Virus record (IMG/VR): IMGVR_UViG_3300017742_000018
Coordinates: 1 to 48,710 of that record
DNA: 48,710 nucleotides
From: a virus
Direction: 5' to 3' (one strand)
Below, piece by piece: positions 1 to 8,167 of the stretch. A model generated the notes under the pieces. The model had not been told where the DNA came from. It saw only the letters and a list, made by a program, of their open reading frames with translations, and did no database searches. The translations under genes were made by a program, and so were the position numbers. Every line of letters starts with the position of its first letter. Within the stretch, counting starts at the first letter, position 1.

Positions 1-1
1 T

Positions 2-640
2 GAAGACTTCCAAGGAATTATGAAACAAATCAGAAAGAAGGACCATCAAATTGAAAATCCTAAATTCTTTGTATTTGATTTTTTAACCTTAGACGAATTT
101 GATGATAAGGTTGGAACTACACCTCTTACCGAGAGACTTAAGAATGGATATGATATTCTTCCAGAAAACATTAACTCTTCTATGTTAGAATTCTTACCAC
201 AAGAACAATTAACTACCGAGGAGCAATTTACTGAAATGGCAAAAGAAGCCGAAGAGGCTGGGTTTGAAGGAATCATGGTTAGAAAGAATATTGGCTATGA
301 AGGTAAAAGAAGCCATAATCTTTTAAAGGTTAAAAAATTCCATGATGCTGAATATACAATCCTAGAATGTATGAACGGTACAATGAGATGGACAGAAAAT
401 GGAAAACAAGTTGAAAAAGAAGGTTTAAGTAATATTATTATTGAACATAAAGGTAACCGTGTAAGTGTAGGATCTGGGTTCTCTAAAGAACAGAGAGAAC
501 ATTACCTTAACAATCATAATGAACTTCTAGGTAAAACTGTAACTGTTCAATATTTTGAAGAAAGCCAAAACCAAAATGGTGGATATTCATTAAGGTTCCC
601 AGTAGTGAAACACATATATGAGAATGGAAGAAATTGTTAA
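2..640 (+). CDS. ATP-dependent DNA ligase, C-terminal part (5' truncated by window edge)
   Basis: The frame is open to the left edge of the window, so this is the C-terminal part of a longer protein. It seals nicks in duplex DNA using ATP. What is seen is nucleotidyltransferase motif IV (EGIMVR, bases 266-283) and motif V (LLKVKKF, bases 320-340), followed by an OB-fold-like tail with GSGFS and FPVVKHIYE. The catalytic lysine motif KxDG would lie upstream and is not visible. The next gene starts on the stop codon (TAATG), so the two are probably translationally coupled. The ligase, HAD phosphatase and deaminase form a nucleic-acid metabolism block. The family call is firm; the subtype is not resolved. 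Confidence 0.9.
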   Translation, partial: EDFQGIMKQIRKKDHQIENPKFFVFDFLTLDEFDDKVGTTPLTERLKNGYDILPENINSSMLEFLPQEQLTTEEQFTEMAKEAEEAGFEGIMVRKNIGYEGKRSHNLLKVKKFHDAEYTILECMNGTMRWTENGKQVEKEGLSNIIIEHKGNRVSVGSGFSKEQREHYLNNHNELLGKTVTVQYFEESQNQNGGYSLRFPVVKHIYENGRNC

Positions 641-1290
641 TGTATCCATTCCATATCTCACCTGTGGTGAATCAACAGAAATTAACTAATATATATTGTA
701 TGGAATTATTTGAAAAGTATAGAAAATGGGGGAAAGACATAACTGTCTTTGACGTTGATGATACTTTGATTGTAACCAAAAGTAAAATTAAAGTTTTTAA
801 TCCAAAGACAGGGTATGAGATAGATCTTACGCCACAAGAATTTAATACATTTAAAACCAAGCCTCATGATGAGTTTGATTTTAATGATTTTAGAGATTTA
901 GAAATTCTTAAAGCCGGTAAAATAATTGATTGGGTTTTTAATATACTTAAAAGAACAATCGCAAAAGGTACTGCTGTTGGAATTATCACCGCGAGAGATG
1001 ACTCAAAGCTTATCTATGATTTTCTAATGCATAACGGTGTAGATGTTAACCCTGATTTTATATTTGCAATTAATGATCCTAATTTAGGATTCACGGGTTC
1101 TACTGCACAGAAGAAAAAGGACGCATTTATGAAATTTGTTCAAATGGGATTTAGGAATTTTAAATTCTTTGATGACGATAAAGAAAACATAAGAATTGCA
1201 AACAGTCTTAATAAAGATTTACCTGAGGTAAAAATGAAGGCTACTTTAATTAAACAAAAATGGATCCCAAACTTCAGCGACTTCAAATAA
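640..1290 (+). CDS. HAD-superfamily phosphatase
   Basis: This is a 216-residue HAD hydrolase. Motif I is FDVDDTL, with nucleophile D38 and D40 when counted from the ATG at 640. Motif II is the T of IITARDD, a KKK cluster is a candidate motif III, and FFDDDKEN is motif IV. I chose ATG 640 because it overlaps the ligase stop as TAATG. A TTG at 634 and an ATG at 700 (MELFEKYRKW, just before the HAD core) are alternatives, and the extra N-terminus looks unconserved. Position between ligase and dCMP deaminase suggests nucleotide or DNA-end phosphate removal, for example a 3'-phosphatase like the C-terminal half of T4 Pnk or a deoxynucleotidase. The substrate is inference. Confidence 0.8.
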   Translation: MYPFHISPVVNQQKLTNIYCMELFEKYRKWGKDITVFDVDDTLIVTKSKIKVFNPKTGYEIDLTPQEFNTFKTKPHDEFDFNDFRDLEILKAGKIIDWVFNILKRTIAKGTAVGIITARDDSKLIYDFLMHNGVDVNPDFIFAINDPNLGFTGSTAQKKKDAFMKFVQMGFRNFKFFDDDKENIRIANSLNKDLPEVKMKATLIKQKWIPNFSDFK

Positions 1291-1733
1291 AGTTAAAAGC
1301 ATTCACTAATATTTTATTAAGTATTAGAGATCTTTCAAATTCTTCTACTACTAAGGTTGGTTGCATGGCCTTAAAAAAAGACTTTAGTAAAATAGCAAGC
1401 TTTGGGTATAATGGCTCTTATAGTGGAGCTGAAATTAATAATGATACTGGAACTGAAGAAGATTCTTTGACACCAGGACAAAGTGGATTTATTCATGCTG
1501 AAGTAAATATGATTGCTAAGTTTCAGGAATATGATCCACAAAATTATATAATACTCTTAACCTTATCACCGTGTAAAATGTGTACTAAGATTCTGGTTAA
1601 TGCAGGATTTAAACATGTTTATTGGATTCAAGATTATAGAGATACTGCTCACCTTGAAATTTTTAATGAATGTAATGTTACTCACGGTAAAATTTCTAAC
1701 CTAGTAAATGACTACCACACAATAAAGAGCTGA
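1260..1733 (+). CDS. dCMP deaminase-like zinc deaminase
   Basis: A cytidine/deoxycytidylate deaminase family protein of 157 residues. The zinc and catalytic signature is complete: H79-A-E81 (HAEVNMI) with proton-shuttling E81, and P104-C105-x-x-C108 (SPCKMC). In T4-like phages this enzyme converts dCMP to dUMP and feeds dTMP synthesis. The start at ATG 1260 overlaps the end of the HAD gene by 31 bases, which indicates operon coupling. The GYNGS segment near residue 50 fits the substrate-side loop of the family. The length is slightly shorter than T4 Cd, and the extra T4 zinc site is not evident. A tRNA/nucleoside deaminase is less likely given the phage context. Confidence 0.85.
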   Translation: MDPKLQRLQIKLKAFTNILLSIRDLSNSSTTKVGCMALKKDFSKIASFGYNGSYSGAEINNDTGTEEDSLTPGQSGFIHAEVNMIAKFQEYDPQNYIILLTLSPCKMCTKILVNAGFKHVYWIQDYRDTAHLEIFNECNVTHGKISNLVNDYHTIKS

Positions 1734-1741
1734 ATATATAC
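1731..1741 (+). promoter_or_regulatory. Candidate late promoter (TGAATATATAC)
   Basis: TGAATATATAC lies at the end of the deaminase gene, 29 bases before the TTG at 1760. The same 11-mer occurs at 8725-8735, also 29 bases before a start. It is a variant of the recurrent AATATATAA element. Confidence 0.4.
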
Positions 1742-1759
1742 AAAAAATAGTATAGCCTC

Positions 1760-2341
1760 TTGGTCGTTGAAGCATTAACATTTAAACTTTCTTTAGACTT
1801 TTTTGTTTACTTAAAAAAGTATAAAATAGCAGTGTCAAAAATTCGCATGAGATTTTTTGATATAGCTGATAATAAATCAACATACACTGATTTTAAAAGC
1901 ATTAAAGAAATTGAATTATTTTACCAAAATAATTATGTACCTTTTGATCCATGTTTCGTTGGAGACTTAGTATCCATAGAAGTGTTTATAGGAGCTAGTG
2001 ATTTATACGGCTTTACAACAGAATACAGATGTGAAGATGTATCAGGTATTTTTAAACTTACCTCAGGTTCTTCCTTTGATATACAACGAAATAAACAAAG
2101 AGAGGTACTAACAAATAGGCAAGTAGGTTTTATAAACAAAGCGGTGGAAGATTACCAAGCATTTTGGAATGAGATCAACAGAATATATACAACAGGCATT
2201 TATTCACCATGTTATGCAGAGCCAGGCTGGTCAGAAGGAACTTGGTATTTAAATCAATTAAGAATAGCATTTACAGAAAAGGATGATGTTGCAGAATTTC
2301 CTTATGATGATGTTAATATTATTCCTGAACCTCCTGAATAA
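1760..2341 (+). CDS. Hypothetical protein upstream of collagen-like fibre
   Basis: I do not recognise this 193-residue protein. It is mixed alpha/beta, ends in an acidic proline-containing tail (IIPEPPE), and has no membrane segment. Its gene ends 20 bases before the fibre gene, so it may be a fibre partner, chaperone or adaptor, but that is only positional. The start is uncertain. TTG 1760 sits exactly 29 bases after a TGAATATATAC element, matching the spacing of ATG 8754 to its own copy. The first in-frame ATG is 1847 (MRFFDIADNK), which would remove 29 residues. Confidence 0.6.
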   Translation: MVVEALTFKLSLDFFVYLKKYKIAVSKIRMRFFDIADNKSTYTDFKSIKEIELFYQNNYVPFDPCFVGDLVSIEVFIGASDLYGFTTEYRCEDVSGIFKLTSGSSFDIQRNKQREVLTNRQVGFINKAVEDYQAFWNEINRIYTTGIYSPCYAEPGWSEGTWYLNQLRIAFTEKDDVAEFPYDDVNIIPEPPE

Positions 2342-2350
2342 ATAAAAAAA
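2337..2350 (+). promoter_or_regulatory. A-rich leader/late-promoter-like element AATAAATAAAAAAA
   Basis: AATAAATAAAAAAA spans the upstream stop codon and ends 11 bases before ATG 2362. The same 14-mer occurs at 12624, 31385 and 39616. It may be an SD-independent translation enhancer or a TATAAATA-like late promoter. Confidence 0.4.
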
Positions 2351-2361
2351 GAATAGGTTAA

Positions 2362-5300
2362 ATGGCATTCAATCTAAAAGAATATATCCTCTATAGAAAT
2401 GAAGTTAAAAGGGAACTTTTTAATGGTGAGGTAGATGAAAATTTTAAGGCAGTAGCAAACCCGTGGGTAGATAATAGAACATACGACACTGGTCATATTG
2501 TGTATCACCCTGTAGAAGTAATAGAACCTAGTGGCTCCACTAGTGTAGTATCAGAGACATTAGTTTGGTGGAGAGCAAATACACGAACCACACAAGGTAC
2601 ATTTGTAACAGATGAATGGGATATTATTGGTGGTATTGGAACTGGTGATGTAACTGTAGGTTCAGCTAATGGGTATGGTAAAATAGTTGTTAATTATACA
2701 GGAGTTACGCCTTCATTAGGTTCTGCTAATGATTTTGAATTAAATTCTTCGATCGCAAATGATACATTTAGATTAATTGCAGGTGACGGCGTTCAATTAC
2801 AATATGACAGTACTGTTAATGCAATTAAATTAATTAACTCTTCTGCCGGTGGTGAAATAAACCAAGGGCTAAATATAGGTATAGGCACAGGTGTCCAGAA
2901 TATATTTGGTGGAATGAGTGGTACTACTTTAACATTCAAAGGACTTAACGCATCTAATACATATACAACATTAGGTGAACCTTTAGCTGTTGCTACAAAT
3001 ATACCTAATCAATCTGTTGTTTATAATTTTGATTCGTCTTTAATTGATTTAGCAACACTTAATAATAATAATACTGATATAAATAGCTTAGGTAATGTTA
3101 ATGCATCTTCTGCTAGTTCATCTGAGTTTTTACAATATGATGGTCAGAATTGGGTAAATGTAACAGCAGCTGCTGCTGGTTTACTTGGTGCTCAAGGTAT
3201 AACCGGTAGCCAAGGACTACAAGGTTTACAAGGTAATGATGGTTTTGGTTTACAAGGAACTGTTGGTGCTCAAGGTATATTAGGAACTCAAGGAATCCAA
3301 GGAGTACAAGGAAATGATGGCTTTGGATTACAAGGTACACAAGGTGTCCAAGGTGAAGCTTCAACAATAGTAGGTCCTACCGGATCACAAGGTGCACAAG
3401 GTGCAGGGTCCCAAGGAACAAACGGTGGAACCGGTTTACAAGGTTTTACAGGAATACAAGGAACTAAAGGTGATGCTGGTGGTTTTGGTGGTGCATCTTT
3501 TGATTATCAATTTAATATAACCACCGTTGTAGATGATCCAGGATTTAGTTATGTTGCAGTAAATAATGTAAACCAAAATGTATCTACTATAATGTCAATT
3601 AATGACTTTGGTGTTACCGGGAATAACATATCAACATTTTTACAAACAATAGCAACTTCTACAAATCCAATTAAAGGTCATGTTAGAATTACAGCTCAAT
3701 CTGATGCTAATGAATTTATACTTTGGCAAATAACTGAAGTATATGACAGGCCTTCTACTGGAGGTACATGGTGGGAATTAGAAGTTGTACCTGTTGCATA
3801 TACTGAAGTTGCACCGTTTACAATGGATGAGGATGTTTTATTATCATTTGTTGTAACTGGTGACCAAGGGCCTGCAGGACCGCAAGGACCGCAAGGTGTA
3901 CAAGGAACTACTGGTTTACAAGGAGTTATAGGTGTACAAGGAACCCAAGGAACTCAAGGTTTACAAGGAACTCAAGGTTTACAAGGAATTGATGGTTTAC
4001 AAGGAACTCAAGGTTTACAAGGAACTCAAGGTTTACAAGGTTTACAAGGAACTGATGGTTTACAAGGAACTCAAGGTTTACAAGGAACTGATGGAACACA
4101 AGGTTTACAAGGAACACAAGGTTTACAAGGTTTACAAGGTTCAGGTTCTCAAGGAACACAAGGTTTACAAGGTGTACAAGGTTCAGGTTCTCAAGGAACT
4201 CAAGGTTTATCAGGTTCTATAAGTGGATCCGTTGCATACGGTTCGTTAATACTAACTACAAATGATTCTTCTTCTATAGGAATTGATACTGCTGCGTCTG
4301 GATTTGATCGAGGTATACCTTTTAATTCAGGTGAAAGGAATCAAATGGGATATCTCAATATAGGTGGAGGTGGCCCAAACCCGACTGGGACATTACAAAT
4401 AGATGCCGCTGAAGCTGGCGAATATGCATTAAATGTTTCAATAACTGGATTTTTAACCGGTGCTGTTGATGATGTTGCAACCGAGGTGCTACTTAATGGA
4501 GGTCCTTATGGAGTTTCAGGAGAAACTCAGGTAATAACAAATATAGATGGTAGTACTAATATATCAATGGTTGATATTTTAGATCTTAATGGTGGTGATA
4601 CTGTTGGCATCATAATGAATGCCATCACATCTGCTAATACCTTTACAATTTCAAATGCTAGTTTAACATTAACAAAACTTGTTGGTAACGGAGATCCTGG
4701 CGCACAAGGTACCCAAGGTTTACAAGGTATTTCTGGTTTAGGTAGCCAAGGAACTCAAGGTTTACAAGGAACTCAAGGTTTACAAGGTTTACAAGGAACT
4801 GATGGTTTACAAGGAACTCAAGGTTTGCAAGGTTTACAAGGAACTGATGGGACACAAGGAATTGATGGAACTCAAGGAACCCAAGGTTTACAAGGAACTC
4901 AAGGTTTACAAGGTTTACAAGGAACTGATGGTACGCAAGGAACTCAAGGTTTACAAGGTATCATAGGTACCGGTACTCAAGGAACCCAAGGCTTACAAGG
5001 AACTGTAGGAAATACCGGTTCACAAGGAACTATAGGAACAACACCGCTAAATACAGGCTGTGAAATAATACCAGGTGCTGAGGTACTTATAACTAATTCA
5101 ACAAATGCTGGAACCTTTGCTATAAATAATTCAAATGCCACTGCTGTTACTCAAGTGTTTGTAAGCTCCACATCATCAAGTACATTAGGTACTGCGATTG
5201 CGGGAGATAGAATATCGCTATCACAGAGTGATGGTGAATCTGATACATATCTGGTTAATAATGTTGTAGTCGGTCAAGTAATGGGCGTATCTTATATTGG

Positions 5301-6522
5301 TGGTTCTGGTCAAACATTCTCTTCATCAACTGATACTGTTTATTGTATTCAACCGCAAGGTGTACAAGGAACTACTGGTTTACAAGGAGTTATAGGTGTA
5401 CAAGGAACCATCGGTCCTAAAGGTGGAGGTGGAATAGGTTCCGGTTGTATACCTGGAAATACCGTTGGTTGGGACGGCGTAACTAATACTTTGTCTTCCC
5501 CACAAGCGGATCAGATTGCATTGAATTCTTCTGGTACCACAAGTAGTGTTACTATAATTTATATAGGTACTGATATTAACCATCCAGTTACCCTTAGTGT
5601 GGGTGATACTATTTCACTTAGGGTATCTCTTAATGGTATAGACGCATTATATACAGTAAACAGTATTACAGCTAATGTTGGATATGATGCTTTAGGTGTT
5701 ACATTCCAAACTGGAAATTATACTATAGCAGCTGCTAGTGGACCTTCAATTAACACCTATACATATTGTATATACCCTGCACCTACGACAGGAGCTCAAG
5801 GTACCCAAGGTTTGCAAGGTTTGCTTGGTACAGGTGCCCAAGGTATACAAGGTGTTAGTGGAGCCGGTGGAAATTCTAGTATTGTTGTCGCAGAAGGTTC
5901 AATGGCTATAGCTGGAGGATTACCTAGATACATAGGAGGTGATTTATTAAACTCTACTTTCTTGATAAATAACACTGGCGATGTTAGTGCCACATCAAAC
6001 CAAGGTCTTGGGTGGGCTTCGTCTAATTGGACTGGTCTAGCGCCCGGTACTGGTGCAACCATAGTAGGAGGTTCCGGCTCAGCAGATTTATTTTGGTTAG
6101 CTACATCTGGTATAATACTTAACAATAGTTATACTGACGGAGATAGTTTTACATATAGGGCTACATGGACAGCAGAAAGCTCGGTTAACTCATTCTCGGT
6201 TCCTGTAACTGGAAGAATAGTGGTTGCTCTATATAGATGGAAGTGTTCAAATGAGCCATTGAATGGAACTGGTGAATATGAATTGATTTCTAATGTAGCC
6301 AACTCACTTACTATGACTGTCTCTAACCTTAATAGCGGGACCGGTCGAGCTCAAGTATGTATGAATAGTATTCTTACAATAAGTGGTGTTAATCTAGACC
6401 GATTTGACGATCGCTTAATAATAGCGGTTGCTACGGATTCAGTCTCAAATGATGACAATCCTTGTAGTAATGATCTAGGATGTACATGGAAGCTTATTGA
6501 AGGAGCAGATGCGTCCCCTTAA
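2362..6522 (+). CDS. Collagen-like repeat tail fibre protein
   Basis: A 1386-residue fibre protein. Residues about 30-90 contain a W/Y-rich module (PWVDNRTYDTG ... WWRANT ... EWDIIGG) that resembles CBM5/12-like carbohydrate-binding folds. Gly-X-Y tracts rich in GTQGLQG follow at roughly residues 277-375, 502-615, 780-895, 1000-1030 and 1145-1170, separated by globular beta-rich inserts. Two inserts (bases about 5050-5355 and 5440-5775) look paralogous, each opening with a Gly-Cys and closing with YCI..P. The C-terminal about 215 residues are globular and may bind receptor. Collagen-like tracts form trimeric stalks in phage fibres; glutamine replaces proline at Y positions here. The start has an A-rich leader and no Shine-Dalgarno. 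Fibre role is well supported, exact position on the virion is not. Confidence 0.85.
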   Translation: MAFNLKEYILYRNEVKRELFNGEVDENFKAVANPWVDNRTYDTGHIVYHPVEVIEPSGSTSVVSETLVWWRANTRTTQGTFVTDEWDIIGGIGTGDVTVGSANGYGKIVVNYTGVTPSLGSANDFELNSSIANDTFRLIAGDGVQLQYDSTVNAIKLINSSAGGEINQGLNIGIGTGVQNIFGGMSGTTLTFKGLNASNTYTTLGEPLAVATNIPNQSVVYNFDSSLIDLATLNNNNTDINSLGNVNASSASSSEFLQYDGQNWVNVTAAAAGLLGAQGITGSQGLQGLQGNDGFGLQGTVGAQGILGTQGIQGVQGNDGFGLQGTQGVQGEASTIVGPTGSQGAQGAGSQGTNGGTGLQGFTGIQGTKGDAGGFGGASFDYQFNITTVVDDPGFSYVAVNNVNQNVSTIMSINDFGVTGNNISTFLQTIATSTNPIKGHVRITAQSDANEFILWQITEVYDRPSTGGTWWELEVVPVAYTEVAPFTMDEDVLLSFVVTGDQGPAGPQGPQGVQGTTGLQGVIGVQGTQGTQGLQGTQGLQGIDGLQGTQGLQGTQGLQGLQGTDGLQGTQGLQGTDGTQGLQGTQGLQGLQGSGSQGTQGLQGVQGSGSQGTQGLSGSISGSVAYGSLILTTNDSSSIGIDTAASGFDRGIPFNSGERNQMGYLNIGGGGPNPTGTLQIDAAEAGEYALNVSITGFLTGAVDDVATEVLLNGGPYGVSGETQVITNIDGSTNISMVDILDLNGGDTVGIIMNAITSANTFTISNASLTLTKLVGNGDPGAQGTQGLQGISGLGSQGTQGLQGTQGLQGLQGTDGLQGTQGLQGLQGTDGTQGIDGTQGTQGLQGTQGLQGLQGTDGTQGTQGLQGIIGTGTQGTQGLQGTVGNTGSQGTIGTTPLNTGCEIIPGAEVLITNSTNAGTFAINNSNATAVTQVFVSSTSSSTLGTAIAGDRISLSQSDGESDTYLVNNVVVGQVMGVSYIGGSGQTFSSSTDTVYCIQPQGVQGTTGLQGVIGVQGTIGPKGGGGIGSGCIPGNTVGWDGVTNTLSSPQADQIALNSSGTTSSVTIIYIGTDINHPVTLSVGDTISLRVSLNGIDALYTVNSITANVGYDALGVTFQTGNYTIAAASGPSINTYTYCIYPAPTTGAQGTQGLQGLLGTGAQGIQGVSGAGGNSSIVVAEGSMAIAGGLPRYIGGDLLNSTFLINNTGDVSATSNQGLGWASSNWTGLAPGTGATIVGGSGSADLFWLATSGIILNNSYTDGDSFTYRATWTAESSVNSFSVPVTGRIVVALYRWKCSNEPLNGTGEYELISNVANSLTMTVSNLNSGTGRAQVCMNSILTISGVNLDRFDDRLIIAVATDSVSNDDNPCSNDLGCTWKLIEGADASP
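3190..3475 (+). repeat. Collagen-like coding repeat tract 1
   Basis: Degenerate tandem 9- and 18-base units (CAAGGTTTACAAGG-like) encode Gly-X-Y triplets. This is the first of five tracts inside the fibre gene and is more diverged than tracts 2 and 3. Confidence 0.75.
3865..4215 (+). repeat. Collagen-like coding repeat tract 2
   Basis: Near-identical units CAAGGAACTCAAGGTTTA encode GTQGLQ. Bases 3888-3945 are duplicated exactly at 5352-5409, and bases 4000-4079 are duplicated exactly at 4747-4826. Confidence 0.85.
4700..5040 (+). repeat. Collagen-like coding repeat tract 3
   Basis: The same 18-base unit as in tract 2, including an exact 80-base copy of tract 2 at 4747-4826. The offset of 747 bases is a multiple of three, so recombination between copies would keep the reading frame. 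Confidence 0.85.
5352..5409 (+). repeat. 58-base exact direct repeat (copy 2; copy 1 at 3888-3945)
   Basis: Identical to 3888-3945 over 58 bases, 1464 bases apart and in frame. It forms collagen-like tract 4 between the two Cys-bracketed domains. Confidence 0.85.
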
Positions 6523-6544
6523 TTAAACAATTTTCTTTTTCTGA

Positions 6545-6555
6545 GTATAATAATT
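6545..6555 (+). promoter_or_regulatory. Candidate host-type promoter element GTATAATAATT
   Basis: This 11-mer, containing a consensus TATAAT, lies 17 bases before ATG 6572 and recurs exactly at 15269-15279 in another intergenic gap. No clear -35 box is visible. It may mark a different promoter class from AATATATAA. Confidence 0.3.
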
Positions 6556-6571
6556 ATAAAGTGATACAAGT

Positions 6572-7063
6572 ATGGAAAATACAGAAGAAGTAATCTTACA
6601 ATGGATTAAAGGTGATAAGTTTGGTTCAGTTGAAACTATTAAGTCTACTGAAGGTGAATGGACTATTTTTAATAGCGGAGGTAGAATAGCAACAAACTTA
6701 CTTAATGAATTTTTAGAACCTGTGGATGGTGACCCTTTAGATTTTAAACCACCTTCACCTGCTTTAAAAAAAGCAGCCGATATTTATAAAGAAAAAATAC
6801 CAATACAAGAAATCCCATCGTCTCCAATAAGAACTCTATTTGACAAACAGAAAAAGAATGATAAGATAAAGCTTAATCTTACCTTTCCGATAGAAGTTCC
6901 TAAAAAGGCTATATATGAAATTATTAGTTCATCATTTGATTTAGATGAAGTTAATGATGAATTAGAATCTTTTATTAAAAATCAAATATCAGATGACTTA
7001 ATCTTAGATAGTCTTTTTGATAGTATCACTGAGCTAATTAAAACCAGGTATAAAATTGACTAA
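6572..7063 (+). CDS. Hypothetical acidic protein
   Basis: A 163-residue protein that I do not recognise. The N-terminal half has a small beta-rich segment (ILQWIKGDKFGSVETI ... WTIFNSGGRI). A proline-containing linker follows near residues 52-90, and the C-terminal half is acidic and probably helical (FDLDEVNDELESFI, LDSLFDSITELI). It has no signal peptide or membrane segment. It opens a run of small unknown genes between the fibre and the baseplate cluster. Codon and base composition match its neighbours, so there is no sign of recent transfer. Confidence 0.7.
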   Translation: MENTEEVILQWIKGDKFGSVETIKSTEGEWTIFNSGGRIATNLLNEFLEPVDGDPLDFKPPSPALKKAADIYKEKIPIQEIPSSPIRTLFDKQKKNDKIKLNLTFPIEVPKKAIYEIISSSFDLDEVNDELESFIKNQISDDLILDSLFDSITELIKTRYKID

Positions 7064-7077
7064 GCAATTTAAGCTAT

Positions 7078-7086
7078 AATATATAA
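7078..7086 (+). promoter_or_regulatory. Candidate late promoter AATATATAA
   Basis: An exact copy of the recurrent nine-base element, 22 bases before ATG 7100, in the 36-base gap after the previous stop. Confidence 0.45.
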
Positions 7087-7099
7087 TAAAATCAATCAT

Positions 7100-7474
7100 A
7101 TGACACAGGCACCAAACAGAAGACAGAGAAGATTAGCAATGAAGTATCAAGGACTTCTTAAAGCAAAAAGTAAATTACCTTTTCATGAGTGGATGGAAGT
7201 TACTCGAGAAAATATTAAACGAGGGAAAGAGTTGCATGCAGCTACAGTAGACGCGCAAGATAAAAGAATATCAGAACTTTTAGAAAGTATGGAAAGTCAA
7301 AAGATAGTAGCATGGAAAGAAATAGGATATAATGAAAGTGAGATTGAAATGCTAAGAGAAGCTAATGCTATCCTATCTGTTAAAGATAAAAAAACTTGGC
7401 ATACTGATAAAAAGATTGCTAGGAAGCTAATGAAAGAAGCCAGAGAATCTTTAAATAAAAGATTAAATGATTAA
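7100..7474 (+). CDS. Hypothetical basic helical protein
   Basis: 124 residues, rich in Lys, Arg and Glu. It has a strongly basic N-terminus (NRRQRRLAMKYQG) and a mostly alpha-helical, coiled-coil-prone body (QDKRISELLESMESQ, KKIARKLMKEARESL). I recognise no catalytic motif. The basic head suggests nucleic-acid or capsid contact, but this is inference. It is the first of four overlapping genes (7100-8727) preceded by an AATATATAA element, so it probably heads a small transcription unit. The next gene overlaps its 3' end by 8 bases. Confidence 0.7.
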   Translation: MTQAPNRRQRRLAMKYQGLLKAKSKLPFHEWMEVTRENIKRGKELHAATVDAQDKRISELLESMESQKIVAWKEIGYNESEIEMLREANAILSVKDKKTWHTDKKIARKLMKEARESLNKRLND

Positions 7475-7796
7475 AATTGTTTTAGAACCTGCCAGAAATG
7501 GAGTAATAAAAAGAGTGATTAATGATAATCATGGTGGTGGTAAAGAACAGTGGACCTCAACCGATGTATTTGAATCTAATGAAGAACATAGGAATAAGTT
7601 TGAATATATTATGAGATTCTTTTATGAACTTACTGATGACTTAGGTTTAGATTGCGGTAATAAATTTGAAAAACAAGTTTTAAAAATTGGCACCGAGTGG
7701 GGAACTCATTATGAACCTAACAAAAAAGAAATAGAAAGTAAAATAAAAGAACTCCAAGCTGAGATCGATTTATTATCTGAATGGAAACAAACATAG
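7467..7796 (+). CDS. Hypothetical protein with C-terminal coiled coil
   Basis: 109 residues with no recognised family. A beta-like N-terminus (MIKIVLEPARNGVIKRV) is followed by a Gly-rich loop (NDNHGGGKEQW) and a helical segment. The last about 25 residues (KKEIESKIKELQAEIDLLSEW) show heptad spacing, which suggests oligomerisation. It overlaps the gene before it by 8 bases and the gene after it by 16 bases, so the cluster is translationally coupled. No function is assigned. Confidence 0.65.
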   Translation: MIKIVLEPARNGVIKRVINDNHGGGKEQWTSTDVFESNEEHRNKFEYIMRFFYELTDDLGLDCGNKFEKQVLKIGTEWGTHYEPNKKEIESKIKELQAEIDLLSEWKQT

Positions 7797-8167
7797 AATT
7801 TAATTTCATATATTCAAAAGACGCAGTAAAAGTAAAATCGTTTTTAGGAAATGTACCAAGAAATATTGAGTGTATCAATTATATGGACATTTTTAATAAA
7901 TTAACGAAAAATGATTTTTATCAATTTGAACCATCTGATGCCGTTGTATCTTCATACTTAATGAAACAGTTACAAACGGTATTTGATAGAAATGCTGTAT
8001 CTATTTTTTATGTGTTAGGTAATTTAAATGAACATACTGTTACCGGGATAAAATCATATGTAGAGTCTTTGACTAATAACGACATAACATATAACATATA
8101 TCATTCACCTGACATTAATGTAAATGGTAGCGCTAAGCTATTTAAAAATGTCATAGAGTTTGAATGA
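7781..8167 (+). CDS. Hypothetical protein
   Basis: 128 residues, alpha/beta in pattern, with alternating hydrophobic strands (AVSIFYVLGNL) and helices (TVTGIKSYVESL). I see no convincing catalytic signature. Start and stop overlap both neighbours; its TGA stop overlaps the next ATG as ATGA. Conservation of this tight arrangement would argue for a shared pathway with the flanking small genes, but the sequence alone does not show which. Confidence 0.65.
   Translation: METNIEFNFIYSKDAVKVKSFLGNVPRNIECINYMDIFNKLTKNDFYQFEPSDAVVSSYLMKQLQTVFDRNAVSIFYVLGNLNEHTVTGIKSYVESLTNNDITYNIYHSPDINVNGSAKLFKNVIEFE

Noticed and set aside
2181-2190. GAATATATAC inside the gene at 1760
   Set aside because: It is within coding sequence and 172 bases before the next start, so it was not counted as a promoter candidate.
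3950-4200. CRISPR-like regular repeats
   Set aside because: Units are directly tandem, 9 or 18 bases, have no unique spacers, and encode collagen-like triplets in frame.
3926-4222. Open frames on both strands rich in KVYKEL or LVNLEF repeats
   Set aside because: They are shadows of the Gly-X-Y repeat tract: a repeating unit without stops leaves other frames open. The main frame has a complete 1386-codon gene.
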